From the NCBI GenBank assembly GCA_040388535.1, contig JAZKBR010000002.1, positions 394,385 to 458,384 of the forward strand: a DNA stretch of 64,000 bases. The letters run 5' to 3'. Positions within the stretch are counted from its first letter, which is position 1, and the number at the start of each line of letters is the position of its first letter. This document shows positions 8,294 to 17,164 of the stretch, one piece after another. The position numbers were made by a program, and so were the translations under genes. Source of the DNA: Gemmatimonadota bacterium (GTDB lineage Bacteria > Gemmatimonadota > Gemmatimonadetes > Gemmatimonadales > GWC2-71-9). A model generated the notes under the pieces. The model was not told the DNA's origin. It did no database searches and saw only the letters and a list, made by a program, of their open reading frames with translations.

Positions 8294-8359
8294 AGAAGGG
8301 TGAAGGGTGAAGGGTGAAGGGCGATGGGATGACATCCCCCCTTCTCCCTTCTCCCTTCT
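8294..8359. repeat. heptanucleotide repeats forming a hairpin between convergent genes
   Basis: Three to four AGGGTGA units (from AGAAGGG at 8294) face three CTTCTCC units ending at 8359. Both arms have period 7 and pair over about 21 nt with a few mismatches. It occupies the whole gap between two convergent genes and may terminate both. Confidence 0.6.
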
Positions 8360-8361
8360 CG

Positions 8362-8889
8362 TTAGGCGTGATCCGCCGCGCCAAGCGGTGACCCCGCAAA
8401 CGCGCGCCCGATCGCCGGGTGCCGCCGCCAGAGCCACGAACACATCACCACTGCTGCGAGCGTGTTGGCCGCGAGCACACTCCAGAGCGGAAACATTCCG
8501 GCAGCCGTTTCCGCGCCGATCTGCACCAGCCCGTAGAAGAACAACTCGAACACCACCAGCAACTGCACGATGGCGTAGCGCATCAGCCCGCTCGCTTCGG
8601 CACGCCGCGCGAGTGCGGTGAGGAAGAGTCCGAACGCGGTGAAGGCGATGAGATGGACGATGGTATAGAGCACGATCGCGAGCATGTCGGGGGATGTCGC
8701 AATCGGTGTGGCCTGGCGCATCACGAAGACTTCGCCGAGCACCGTTGGTGTCATCAGCGGTCTGCCCCGCGCGATGTCGACCGCGAGGTAGAAGGCGGCG
8801 ACCACTGCCGCGCCAAGCAATCCGGTAATCACGCCCTCACGGCGTGCTGCGGCATCGTCCATCATCGTCGCGCTTGAGCTGCTGACCAT
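8362..8889 (-). CDS. four-helix membrane protein of unknown function
   Basis: A 175-residue protein with four hydrophobic segments (about residues 20-40, 68-92, 104-126 and 133-150). Short charged loops and a soluble N-terminus (ARREG before helix 1) suggest the N-terminus is cytoplasmic. I do not recognise a named family. It starts just downstream of the YggX-like gene on the same strand (27-nt gap), so the two may be co-transcribed. Function not assignable. Confidence 0.6.
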   Translation of the reverse strand: MVSSSSATMMDDAAARREGVITGLLGAAVVAAFYLAVDIARGRPLMTPTVLGEVFVMRQATPIATSPDMLAIVLYTIVHLIAFTAFGLFLTALARRAEASGLMRYAIVQLLVVFELFFYGLVQIGAETAAGMFPLWSVLAANTLAAVVMCSWLWRRHPAIGRAFAGSPLGAADHA

Positions 8890-8916
8890 GATCTTGCCCC
8901 CGGTGAAAATGCGGAG

Positions 8917-9168
8917 TTACGGCACGGCGTCTGCCGCGCCGGTGCCGAAGAGGAACTGCTCGAGATTGCGGAGAAGGAATTCCTTCGCCTTGGGCTGATG
9001 CGGCACCAGGGCGTAGTGATTGATGAGCTGCTGCTGGGTCTTGAGCCAGTCGGCCCAGCAGTCACGGCAGATGGTATCGAAGATCCGCTGGCCGAGGTCG
9101 TTGTTGAACGGCTTGAAGGCCTGCCGTTCGGCATCGCGGCCGCAGCGCACGCAGTGAATGGATGTCAT
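8917..9168 (-). CDS. yggX: YggX-like Fe(II)-trafficking / oxidative-damage protein
   Basis: An 83-residue protein resembling YggX along its length: EAEGxxF-type segment (DAERQAFKPF), ELGKRI-type helix (DLGQRIFDTI), WxxWxxxQxxLIN (WADWLKTQQQLIN) and C-terminal MxxFLF-like LEQFLFG. YggX proteins protect iron-sulphur enzymes and limit free iron. Unlike the proteobacterial proteins, which have one key Cys near position 7, this one has two CxxC pairs (Cys6/Cys9 and Cys34/Cys37), suggesting a four-thiolate metal site. The start is the ATG giving MTSIHCVRCG; the longer frame upstream is spurious. Confidence 0.75.
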   Translation of the reverse strand: MTSIHCVRCGRDAERQAFKPFNNDLGQRIFDTICRDCWADWLKTQQQLINHYALVPHQPKAKEFLLRNLEQFLFGTGAADAVP

Positions 9169-9227
9169 GGGGGAGAAAGTAACTCCCGCCCAGTCGACCT
9201 GCTGGCGCCCCGCGATGGGGCGCCGCC

Positions 9228-9509
9228 CTACTCGCCGCGCTTGAGCGCCTTCACTCCGCTGGCGGTGCCGAGACCGGCCGCGAGTCCGGCGATCGCGGCG
9301 GTAAAGCCGGTCACCAGCGGCAGCAGGGCGGCAATCGGCGAGGCCACCAGCAGCACCGCGAAGCCTGCCAGCCACGGGGCGATCGGGTTCTTCACGGCAT
9401 CGACGAAGCGGAGCTTGTTGCGAACGAACTCGCGGGCCAGGCCGAACATGAAGAGGCCGGCGGCCGCGGTGATCACCAGCGAGACCAGGCCAAACATTGC
9501 TGCGAACAC
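9228..9509 (-). CDS. small hydrophobic membrane protein
   Basis: A 93-residue protein with two or three membrane segments (residues 3-24, 45-68 and a Gly/Ala-rich segment at 66-86) and a basic C-terminus (KALKRGE). The GTG start is preferred over an ATG four codons later because AGGA lies 6-7 nt upstream. No family recognised. It sits between the YggX-like gene and fabH on the same strand. Confidence 0.55.
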   Translation of the reverse strand: MFAAMFGLVSLVITAAAGLFMFGLAREFVRNKLRFVDAVKNPIAPWLAGFAVLLVASPIAALLPLVTGFTAAIAGLAAGLGTASGVKALKRGE

Positions 9510-9601
9510 GGGAAGTCCTCCGAACGAGACATGTTTCAGTACGCAACAGCCGTGATTCCGGTTTCATCCCCAGCCTCCCCAGTGTCTGAGGAGGAGACTC
9601 C

Positions 9602-10597
9602 TTACCAGCGAATGACCGCACTCCCCCACAAGAATCCCGACCCGAACGCCGTCACCGCCAGCAGGTCACCGCGCTTGAGCCGCCCGGCCCGGACGCACTC
9701 GTCGAGCGCAATCGGAATGGTTGCCGCCGTGGTATTCCCGAAGCGCTGGATGTTGTTGTAGACCTGGTCGTCGCGCAACTCGAGCGAGCGCTGTACCAGC
9801 TCCGAGATCCGCAGGTTGGCCTGATGGGGAATGAGCAGGGTGAGATCGCTCGTGGCGACGTTCGCCTTGGCCAGCGCCGCGCGCACCGATTCCGGCATCC
9901 GGGTGGTCGCGTGGCGGAATACTTCACGACCATTCATCTGCAGGAACGCCTTCGCCCCGACGTGCTCATGCTGCACCCGCGGATGGTAGATCGCCCCCGG
10001 TGCGTCGACCCAGAGTTCATGGGCATAGCCGCCGTCGCCGTGCAGATCGATCGCGAGCACCGCCGACGCGTCGTCCCCCTCGACCGCACCCACGATGACC
10101 GCCCCGGCGCCGTCGGCGAAAATCACCGCCGAGTCGCGGCCGGCCGAGGAGACGTCGAGTGCCGTCGACTGGATCTCCTGCCCGACGATCAAGATGGTGC
10201 GAAAGGTCCCCGCCTTGATGAAGGCGTCGGCCATCGACAGCGAATAGACGAACCCCGAGCATTGCGCCCGCAGATCGAACGCCGGAATGTTGCCGAACCC
10301 CATCGCGTGCTGCAGCAGCACGCCGTTGCCGGGAGCAAAGTGATCGGCGGTCGAGGTCGCGTAGATGATTGCGTCGATGTCGGCGACGGTGAGCCCGGCC
10401 ATCTCGAGCGCCTTGTTTGCCGCGCCAGTGGCGAGCTCGATTCCCGTCTCTCCCTCACGGATCCAGCGCCGCTCCCTGATGCCGGTCCGCTGGGAGATCC
10501 ACTCGTCGGAGGTATCCATGATGGCCGCGAGGTCGTCGTTGGTCACGACGCGCTCGGGCACCAGATGTCCGGTACCGATGATCTGCAAATTGGGCAT
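9602..10597 (-). CDS. fabH: beta-ketoacyl-ACP synthase III
   Basis: A 331-residue condensing enzyme that joins acetyl-CoA (or a branched starter) with malonyl-ACP to begin fatty-acid synthesis. The catalytic triad is clear: Cys113 (AQCSGF), His258 (IPHQAN) and Asn288 (FGNTTAA). The N-terminal TSDEWISQRTGIRERR motif and the GSGFLWGSAVIRW end are typical of KAS III. Length matches FabH (about 320-335). The ATG giving MPNLQIIGTG is chosen; the 42-codon upstream extension has no homologous look. It is not next to other fab genes, so it may be a second copy or specialised (inference). Confidence 0.95.
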   Translation of the reverse strand: MPNLQIIGTGHLVPERVVTNDDLAAIMDTSDEWISQRTGIRERRWIREGETGIELATGAANKALEMAGLTVADIDAIIYATSTADHFAPGNGVLLQHAMGFGNIPAFDLRAQCSGFVYSLSMADAFIKAGTFRTILIVGQEIQSTALDVSSAGRDSAVIFADGAGAVIVGAVEGDDASAVLAIDLHGDGGYAHELWVDAPGAIYHPRVQHEHVGAKAFLQMNGREVFRHATTRMPESVRAALAKANVATSDLTLLIPHQANLRISELVQRSLELRDDQVYNNIQRFGNTTAATIPIALDECVRAGRLKRGDLLAVTAFGSGFLWGSAVIRW

Positions 10598-10850
10598 CAC
10601 GAAAGGTAAGGCGGAACCGAAGCGAGGGGAGGGGAACGGGCGGCCCCCGCCTGACAGGACAATCACACTGCCGACTTGATCACCCCGGCGCTCCGCGGTA
10701 TCGTGAAGCACAACTGAGTGCAACGCGTCGAGCGTAGGGGCCCCTCCCGGGGTGCATGGTCGACGTTGTCAACACGGACTCCCTGGCCGGTTACGGGGTA
10801 GTTCGTGGTCTTGCGTCTACCCCCCAGGCAACACGCAACGGAGGTACGAC

Positions 10851-11972
10851 ATGAGGCAGGTTCTTCGGTTGTTGGGGATCGGCATTGTCGCCGGCGCAGG
10901 CCCCGCGATGGCCCAGACCATCGACGTCCCGCTCGCTGCCGCCCAATGGCAGGCCAGCGACAGCATCCGCTTCGAGCAGTGGCAAGGCCGACCGGCCCTC
11001 TGGATCAACAAGGGCTTCGCCTGGGCGACTGGCGTGAGCGCCGCCAACGGTAGTTTCGAGGCCGATATCTGGACCGGCGCCTCGGCCCAGAACATCGGCA
11101 TCACCTTCCACACCCGCGACCGCAATGCCTCAGAAGTCATCTTCGTCCGGCCTGGCCTCAGCGGGACACCGGAATCCGTCCAATATGGTCCGGCCCTCAA
11201 CGGTACCGGCGTCGCGTGGCAGATCTATCACGGCGATGGCGCCAACGCGGTCGCCAACATCGCTCGCGAGACGTGGGTCCATCTCGAAGTGCGCGTCGCT
11301 GGCGACACGGCCCGATTCTACCTCGAGCACGCTGCCGAGCCGATTCTCACGGTGCCGCACCTCGTACTCGGGCCCGATGCCGGCGGCAGTATCGGCGTCT
11401 GGACCGGCGCGTTCGGGCGCGGTGCCTGGTTCTCGAACGTGCGCTACACTGCCGACAACGGCAGCCACCCTGTTCCATCGCCGCCGCTTCCGATCGGCAC
11501 CATTACCGATTGGGAGATTTCGCAGGCATTCGAGGCCGCGACCCAGACGCCAGGGTCATTGCCAGCACCAGCTTCGCTGAAGTGGGAGAGAGTGCGCGCC
11601 GAGGCGCCTGGGCTGGTGTTGCTGAATCGCTACCGTGTGGCGCCAGCGCGCGGTGCGCCGGGAGCATTTCCTGACAGCATTCTGGGTGGGCAGGTCAACG
11701 GATCACGCGTGGTGTACGCCCGCACCGTGATCACGGCAGCCAAGGCCGGCATCCGCCGCATTCACGTCGGCTTCAGCGACGCCGCAGTGCTCTACAGCAA
11801 CGGTGTGCCGCTCTTCGCCGGCTTTCGACCGGCGTACCTCAACGATCTTGGCTACATGAATCTGCTGGGCGATGCGGTCTATCTGCCGCTCAAGGCCGGG
11901 CGCAACGAAATCGTGCTTGCGGTCACCGAATACTTCGGCGGGTGGGCCTTCTCGGCCCGGCTCGATCCGTAG
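10851..11972 (+). CDS. secreted protein with concanavalin/LamG-like domain
   Basis: A 373-residue exported protein. The ATG follows a GGAGG ribosome site at 8 nt and starts signal peptide MRQVLRLLGIGIVAGAGPAMAQ. Residues ~45-200 look like a jelly-roll lectin fold of the LamG / 3-keto-disaccharide-hydrolase type (FEADIWTGASAQNIGITF... VHLEVRVAGDTARFYLE...GSIGVWTG). The C-terminal ~150 residues form a second beta-rich domain with no recognised family. It probably binds or acts on carbohydrate outside the cytoplasm, but no catalytic residues were identified. The preceding 250 nt hold no recognisable gene. Confidence 0.6.
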   Translation: MRQVLRLLGIGIVAGAGPAMAQTIDVPLAAAQWQASDSIRFEQWQGRPALWINKGFAWATGVSAANGSFEADIWTGASAQNIGITFHTRDRNASEVIFVRPGLSGTPESVQYGPALNGTGVAWQIYHGDGANAVANIARETWVHLEVRVAGDTARFYLEHAAEPILTVPHLVLGPDAGGSIGVWTGAFGRGAWFSNVRYTADNGSHPVPSPPLPIGTITDWEISQAFEAATQTPGSLPAPASLKWERVRAEAPGLVLLNRYRVAPARGAPGAFPDSILGGQVNGSRVVYARTVITAAKAGIRRIHVGFSDAAVLYSNGVPLFAGFRPAYLNDLGYMNLLGDAVYLPLKAGRNEIVLAVTEYFGGWAFSARLDP

Positions 11973-11982
11973 TTGAACGAAT

Positions 11983-12017
11983 GGGGTGCGGCTCCCTCAG
12001 TTGGGGAACCGCACCCC
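11983..12017. terminator. bidirectional hairpin between convergent genes
   Basis: A 14-bp stem with one mismatch (GGGGTGCGG...CCGCACCCC) and a 6-nt loop lies just after the ConA-like gene. The stop codon of the opposing DUF2911 gene falls at the loop. It can serve as terminator for both transcripts. Confidence 0.6.
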
Positions 12018-12890
12018 GCGCGCCGCGAGGGTGTCATCGTCGTAACGAACTTCGAATGTCGCCGGCCGACCAGCCACACGCTTGAACGTGAAAAGCATGT
12101 CAGGACGTAACACTTCGTAGATCTCCCCGCTCTTGTCATACAGGCCGGGCGCAAAGATTTCCGGCGCAACCCGGATCATCGCGAACTTTCCCATCCAGTT
12201 GTCGTTCGGCTCGAACTGCGCCTTCAGCGTGCCGTTCTCGTGGGTAAGGATCAGCTCCTTGGTCTTGCCGCTGTCTCTTCCCTCCATCTCGGTGTAGCGG
12301 AACTTCCCGAGGTACGGCCGCGCCTCAGACTCGGCCAGCTCCACCTTCAATGATGGTTGCACCACCAGCTTCATCGTGGCCCGGGTGGTGCCCCACTGCA
12401 TCGCAATGGTGCCACCACCCACGCTGAGTTCCGGTATCGACCAGGTCAGTACATCAACGAACTGCGCCTGATCGATCGTGACCGGAAAGCGGATCTGCCT
12501 GGCAGCGGAATCAGGTGGATCCATATGGAAGCGGTGCGAATCCGGATCGAGCACCATCGTCCAGTCGCCCTGTTCCTTGAGGATCATCCAGACGGCGTAC
12601 TTCCCTTTCGGCACCGGACGGCCGCCAATCGTCACATCCTTGCTCACTTCCAGCGTCGTGGCCCAGTTGGCGCCGGGCGTCCACGTTTCGCCCCAGTGCG
12701 CGGCCGGCGTGCCGAACAGTTTCGTCCTCCCCCGCGTACGCGGACGCGAGTAGGTGATCGTGAGCTTCGTGCCATCAATCATCTGAGTGATCGAGCCGAG
12801 CTCACTGGCGCGGATCTGTGCCGGCGAAGCGACGGGGAGTGCGCAGATCATCATGGCAGCAACAATCGCGGCGCGGAGACCAGCGGTCAT
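11997..12890 (-). CDS. secreted DUF2911 protein
   Basis: A 297-residue exported protein with signal peptide MTAGLRAAIVAAMMICALPVASPAQ. It contains the DUF2911 core: LTITYSRPRTRGRTKLFG, then WTPGANWATTLEVSKDVTIGG, then the KGKYAVW strand. A second beta-rich half has a ...YLGKFRYTEMEG... section. DUF2911 is common in Bacteroidota and Gemmatimonadota; its function is unknown. A downstream ATG is used as start because the longer frame places charged residues before the signal peptide. It follows the Tat-exported protein gene on the same strand (47-nt gap). Confidence 0.8.
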   Translation of the reverse strand: MTAGLRAAIVAAMMICALPVASPAQIRASELGSITQMIDGTKLTITYSRPRTRGRTKLFGTPAAHWGETWTPGANWATTLEVSKDVTIGGRPVPKGKYAVWMILKEQGDWTMVLDPDSHRFHMDPPDSAARQIRFPVTIDQAQFVDVLTWSIPELSVGGGTIAMQWGTTRATMKLVVQPSLKVELAESEARPYLGKFRYTEMEGRDSGKTKELILTHENGTLKAQFEPNDNWMGKFAMIRVAPEIFAPGLYDKSGEIYEVLRPDMLFTFKRVAGRPATFEVRYDDDTLAARGVRFPN

Positions 12891-12937
12891 GGCAGGATGC
12901 CTCGGTTGGGGCAGGCGAGCAGTCTCAAGGGTCTGCG

Positions 12938-13372
12938 TCAATCACCAAACTGCGCGTCGACCGCGACACGAATCTCGTCGAGCGTCTTTCCTTCCTTGTG
13001 TAGGCGGGCCGCGAGCCGCCCCTGTCCCTGGCAGATGGGACAGTGCTGCGCCATCGCGTCGCCTTCGTAACAGGTGAGCAGGGAATAGAATCCGGGTGAT
13101 GCGGCACAGCCGCAGTTGCAGCGGATGCCATCGATCACGCCGGGAATCGCACGAATGGAGTCGAACAGCGGCGCGAGCTTGGGATTGTGCGTGAGCTGTT
13201 CCTTGGTGAGCACCTTGGCCGCAGTGATACCGACGCGCGGGGTCGGGTGCGGCCCGAGCACGGCGCCGGGACGACAGCGATGCACCATCGCGGCGGCGTG
13301 CGGTGGCGGAGCGATCACTAACCCCGCCACCACGGCACTGCACGACTGCAGAAAGGCCCGGCGATCGATCAT
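12938..13372 (-). CDS. Tat-exported PCYCGC-like cysteine-rich protein
   Basis: A 144-residue protein with a twin-arginine leader (DRRAFLQSCSAVVAGLVIA). Its core is a CNCGC motif (residues about 85-89, IRCNCGCAAS) followed by LLTCYEG and CPICQG. This resembles the PCYCGC proteins, thought to bind metal or copper-related cofactors outside the membrane. The C-terminal helix (ARLHKEGKTLDEIRVAVD) is of the kind in CYCGC proteins. GGAGG lies 5 nt before the ATG. Tat export suggests it folds, perhaps with metal, before leaving the cytoplasm. The family call is moderate; the role is unknown. Confidence 0.6.
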   Translation of the reverse strand: MIDRRAFLQSCSAVVAGLVIAPPPHAAAMVHRCRPGAVLGPHPTPRVGITAAKVLTKEQLTHNPKLAPLFDSIRAIPGVIDGIRCNCGCAASPGFYSLLTCYEGDAMAQHCPICQGQGRLAARLHKEGKTLDEIRVAVDAQFGD

Positions 13373-13384
13373 CTCACCCTCCGC

Positions 13385-15673
13385 TTACCGTCGGAAGAGG
13401 TACGCCACCTTCAGGAAGAAGCCATCATCGAGGCGCCGCAGGTTCTGCAACGTGAGCGTCTGGTCGCCATCGAGCGTGGAGCCGTAGCCGAGGAAGGCCA
13501 CGGTGCCCGGCGTCGGCTCATACGACGCGAGCCAGTCCATGCGAAGGCGATTCCGCTTGGTCGCACCGGCCGGCGTGCCATCCACGAGAATCGCATAGCC
13601 CGTGGCCGGGTCGCGCAGGGCTGCCTGCCGCTCGGAACGATACTCCCCAACCAGCCGGAAGAAGAGGGCACGATTCGGTTGCACTTCGACTTTCACGCGG
13701 GGAATCACCGTTCTCGCAAATTCACTCCCATCCGCCGCGCGCGCCAGCTTGGTCCACGTCACCGTTCCCGACAGCCGGGTGCTCGGCGTCGGCCGCAGGT
13801 TCACCGACCCGCGGAGCGTGGTGACTTCACCCTGTGCCGCCTCGGGGAAGATCGGTGTGCGACCAAGGTTGGTCGAGATCGAGGCATCGAACTGCTTGTA
13901 GAGCGGCGTCGAGATGCTCGCATTGCCGCTCCACTGATCGAAGACACCGCTCGCGAGGGCGAACGGGAGCGTCGAGGTCGGCCCGGCCACGGTGTAGTTG
14001 GTGTAGTTGTTCCGCTCGAAACGGGCGAACCCTTCGGAGAACTGTCCGCTCACGTTCCAGCCGCCACGGAAGCGGAAGCTCCAGTTGAGCTGCGCAGCGC
14101 CCTCGATCGACTTGTCGGTGATGAAGTCGCCGTACTTCCAGATCTGGTTCGATCCGCCGAAGAGGGTGAACTGCTCGATGAACGCGCCGCGGGCGCCGTA
14201 GATCGACCACCGGTTGAACGCGCGCCCCTGCAGGATCCCCACGCGATTCACGAAACCGCTGCGCGCCTCGAACTCCTTGTCGAACGCCGTGAGGTGGTAG
14301 TTGAAACCGAAGGCGCGGCCAGTCCGGTCGACCTCCATATCCCAGAGCGGCGCCGAGCGCGTGTCGCCGGTGCGCGAATCGCGGGTCCATGAGTTCGCGA
14401 GCTGGGTCTGGAAGTAGTAGAGCTTCTTGAACACGAGGCGGGCATCGGCCGAGACGACGCGATTGAAGGCGCCGTCCTGCTCGCGATCGGTGAGCGTGAG
14501 GCCGGCGACCGAGTTGGCGCCGACATCACGGCGCACACGCGTCATGTTCACGAAAGCATTGGGTGCATCGCGCACTTCGTCGATCGAGTTGAGTTGCGCT
14601 ACCGTGTAGTGCCCGAACTTGCCGGTGAGCTTGGCGCCCGCCAACGGATTCGCGATGCTGCGGGTGTAGACGAGGTTGTTTGGCGCAGCGAAGAGTTCGA
14701 TCCCCTCGAGGAAGAACGGTCGCCGCTCCGGAAAGAAGAGCGCGAAGCGTTCGTTGATCGTCACCAACCCGGCATCCGACTCGACCTGCGAAAAGTCGGG
14801 ATTGATGGTGCCGTCGAGGGTGACATTGGTGAAGCCGAAGCGCAAGTTACCGCCGACATCAGTCTTGAGGTCGCCGCGATCGAAATTGCCGCTGGCATCG
14901 CGCACGCCCGGCAGGTTCGCGGTGATCGTCGGCTGGATCTCGGTGACGACGCCGCGCTTGATGTCGTGGATCCCTTCGATGGTGCCGGCCTGTGCCAGGA
15001 AGGAGGCGCTCGCACGGCGCACGTCGGTCCAGGTGTCTTCGTAACCGGTGCGTTGTGTCGTCCGCGCGACGTTGATGCCCCAGGTCTGCTGCGCGCCACC
15101 AGCATAACGCAGCGACTTGAACGGGATCCGCATCTCGATGGCGTAACCGAACGAGGTGCGCTGTCCCTTGCTCTGCCAGAGGAAATCGGGGTTCCGGTCG
15201 ATGGTGCCGGAGATCATCCCGGCGCTTGCCGCAAAACCGCCCTCGCTGCGCACGCCATCGTCCTGCACGCCGTAGGCATTGCTGCCGAAGAAGTAGGCGC
15301 GGCGCCGGTCGTTGAAGGTGTCGAGATAGACACTCACCTGGTCGTCGCTGGCGATGTTATCGCGCTTGGCGAGCGTGGCGCGCACCGACGACGGGTCGCG
15401 ATCGTAGGCGAGGATCCCAAAGTGGATCGCCGTGGGCGAATACCAGACCAGCACCACGGTGGAGTCTTCGGCCGGACGGCCATCGACGGGCCGGGTCTGG
15501 TAGAAATGATCCAGCCGCGCTGCCTGCCGCCACACCGGCTCGTCGAGCACGCCATCGAGCACGATCTCGGCCTCGACCCTGGGCGGCTTCACCGCTGGAG
15601 CCGGGGCAACGGTCTGGGCGACGAGAGCCGCCGGAAGGGCGACCAGGAGCAACAACGACAAAGTGGGTTTCAT
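13385..15673 (-). CDS. outer-membrane protein: CBM9-like domain plus DUF5916 barrel
   Basis: A 762-residue exported protein with signal peptide MKPTLSLLLLVALPAALVAQ. Residues about 40-230 form a CBM9-like sugar-binding-type domain (VLDGVLDEPVWRQAARLDHF ... FGILAYDRDPSSVRA). The rest matches DUF5916, a large beta-barrel related to TonB-dependent receptors (NPDFSQVESDAGLVTINERFALFFPERRPFFLEG is its hallmark region), ending in a strand with a basic end (KVAYLFRR). DUF5916 proteins are abundant in Gemmatimonadota and Bacteroidota; substrate unknown. It lies 54 nt downstream of the sensor-kinase gene on the same strand and may belong to its transcript. Confidence 0.88.
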   Translation of the reverse strand: MKPTLSLLLLVALPAALVAQTVAPAPAVKPPRVEAEIVLDGVLDEPVWRQAARLDHFYQTRPVDGRPAEDSTVVLVWYSPTAIHFGILAYDRDPSSVRATLAKRDNIASDDQVSVYLDTFNDRRRAYFFGSNAYGVQDDGVRSEGGFAASAGMISGTIDRNPDFLWQSKGQRTSFGYAIEMRIPFKSLRYAGGAQQTWGINVARTTQRTGYEDTWTDVRRASASFLAQAGTIEGIHDIKRGVVTEIQPTITANLPGVRDASGNFDRGDLKTDVGGNLRFGFTNVTLDGTINPDFSQVESDAGLVTINERFALFFPERRPFFLEGIELFAAPNNLVYTRSIANPLAGAKLTGKFGHYTVAQLNSIDEVRDAPNAFVNMTRVRRDVGANSVAGLTLTDREQDGAFNRVVSADARLVFKKLYYFQTQLANSWTRDSRTGDTRSAPLWDMEVDRTGRAFGFNYHLTAFDKEFEARSGFVNRVGILQGRAFNRWSIYGARGAFIEQFTLFGGSNQIWKYGDFITDKSIEGAAQLNWSFRFRGGWNVSGQFSEGFARFERNNYTNYTVAGPTSTLPFALASGVFDQWSGNASISTPLYKQFDASISTNLGRTPIFPEAAQGEVTTLRGSVNLRPTPSTRLSGTVTWTKLARAADGSEFARTVIPRVKVEVQPNRALFFRLVGEYRSERQAALRDPATGYAILVDGTPAGATKRNRLRMDWLASYEPTPGTVAFLGYGSTLDGDQTLTLQNLRRLDDGFFLKVAYLFRR

Positions 15674-15727
15674 AGGGGCGATAAGATAAGGGGCGCAGCA
15701 TGCTGGGCCCATACTGCGAACGTCCCC

Positions 15728-17164
15728 TTACACCATCAGGGCGCGGGTGGATCCCGGCAAAGGGAGCTCTACCCAGAAGGTCGACCCCCGCCCCGCTTCC
15801 GAAACCACGCCGACACGCCCGCCCTGCGCCGCCGCGAGCCGGCTCACCAGCGCCAGGCCAAGCCCCATTCCCCCCGTGCTCTTGGCGCGCGAGCCATCGA
15901 CCCGGTAGAACCGTTCCCAGACGTGCGGCAGGTGCTCGGGCGCGATGCCGATACCCGTATCGGCCACGGCAAGCCGCACCATCTCACCGACCCGTGATGC
16001 CGACAGCGTCACCGTGCCCCCATCAGGAGAATAGCGCCGGGCGTTCTGGACCAGGTTCCGGAGGATCTGCCCCAACCGTCGACGATCGGCGCGCACGGTC
16101 AGGCCGTCTTCGCCCACGGAGACCTCGATCGTGGCCTCGCCCGGCACTGGGGGAAAAGCCGCAGCGGTCCGCCGCAATTCTTCCGCGGCAGAGAGCGCCT
16201 CGAGGCTGAGCGGCAACTCGCCCGCATCGGCGAGCGAGAGGTCGCGCAGGTCATCGACCAGCTGGTTGAGGAGCCCGGCCTCTTCCTGCAGGGCGAGCAT
16301 CAGGGAGTCATCCGGGGCGCGCAGTCCATCGCGCACCGCCTCGACCAGCCCGATGATGTTGGTGAGCGGCGTCCGCAGTTCGTGCGCAACATCGGTCACC
16401 ATCTGTCGCCGTTGTGCCTCCGATGCGCCGAGCTCTTCGGCCAGCGCGTTGAACGACCGACCGAGCTCGGCCACTTCATCATCCCCACGCACTTCCACTC
16501 GCGAGTCCAGCTTCCCTTCGCGAAGCGCAGCCGTGGCACGCGAGAGTGCCCCGACTCGACCGAGGAGCGGACGCGCGATCAGCGCCGTCACGAGGGCCGA
16601 GAGTAACGAACCCACGAGCACCGCAATCGCGATCCGGCGACTCAGCTCCTCCGAGGGGCTGCGTCCTGACAGCCGGCTCGAACTCACCGAACGCTTGAGC
16701 GCCGGAATCAGCACCAGCGTCTTCGGCGCCGAGGCGGTGCCGAACGGGTGCCCCGAAATGGCGACCATGATCCGCTGCGTCGCCGAGCCCTTGGTGACCG
16801 ACTGGGCGTAGCTCACCATCCCGCCACCGCGAAGCTGCAGGGCATCCGCGGCGAGATCGGGGATCGAGGTGCCGAGCACGCGCCCATCGCGATCGAGCAC
16901 GGCGCCGCCAAGCAACATGCTGTCTGCGGCGGTAATACGACCAAGCGCCGCCGAGACGCCAACCGAATCGCCCGGTGTGACGGCCTCCACTGCGCCGATG
17001 AGGGACCGGGTGAGCGAGTCGAGCCGGCGATCGATCCGCGTCTCGACCGAGACCCGTTCGAGTTCGGTGATCGACCACCGACCGACCAGTAACGCGAGGG
17101 CGACCATCGCCGCAACCACGAAGAGCCAGACCACGACGAAGAATCGTAGTTGCAGCGATTTCAC
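15728..17164 (-). CDS. sensor histidine kinase (HAMP, HisKA, HATPase)
   Basis: A 478-residue membrane kinase with TM1 at about residues 8-28, a periplasmic sensor of about 150 residues, TM2 at about 178-198, HAMP at about 198-250, and HisKA with phospho-acceptor His261 (DVAHELRTPLTN). The ATP-binding domain has an N box (RNLVQNARRYSPDG), a G1 box (DTGIGIA) and a G2 box (GMGLGLAL). It phosphorylates the response regulator encoded immediately upstream; the two genes overlap by 4 nt. The domain order is EnvZ/BaeS-like. The signal is unknown. The adjacent DUF5916 and propeller genes are candidate targets. Confidence 0.93.
   Translation of the reverse strand: MKSLQLRFFVVVWLFVVAAMVALALLVGRWSITELERVSVETRIDRRLDSLTRSLIGAVEAVTPGDSVGVSAALGRITAADSMLLGGAVLDRDGRVLGTSIPDLAADALQLRGGGMVSYAQSVTKGSATQRIMVAISGHPFGTASAPKTLVLIPALKRSVSSSRLSGRSPSEELSRRIAIAVLVGSLLSALVTALIARPLLGRVGALSRATAALREGKLDSRVEVRGDDEVAELGRSFNALAEELGASEAQRRQMVTDVAHELRTPLTNIIGLVEAVRDGLRAPDDSLMLALQEEAGLLNQLVDDLRDLSLADAGELPLSLEALSAAEELRRTAAAFPPVPGEATIEVSVGEDGLTVRADRRRLGQILRNLVQNARRYSPDGGTVTLSASRVGEMVRLAVADTGIGIAPEHLPHVWERFYRVDGSRAKSTGGMGLGLALVSRLAAAQGGRVGVVSEAGRGSTFWVELPLPGSTRALMV

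Noticed and set aside
10598..10850. Possible gene or RNA between fabH and the ConA-like gene
   Set aside because: No frame with a ribosome site or family motif and no tRNA or riboswitch-like fold was seen; it is probably a divergent promoter region.
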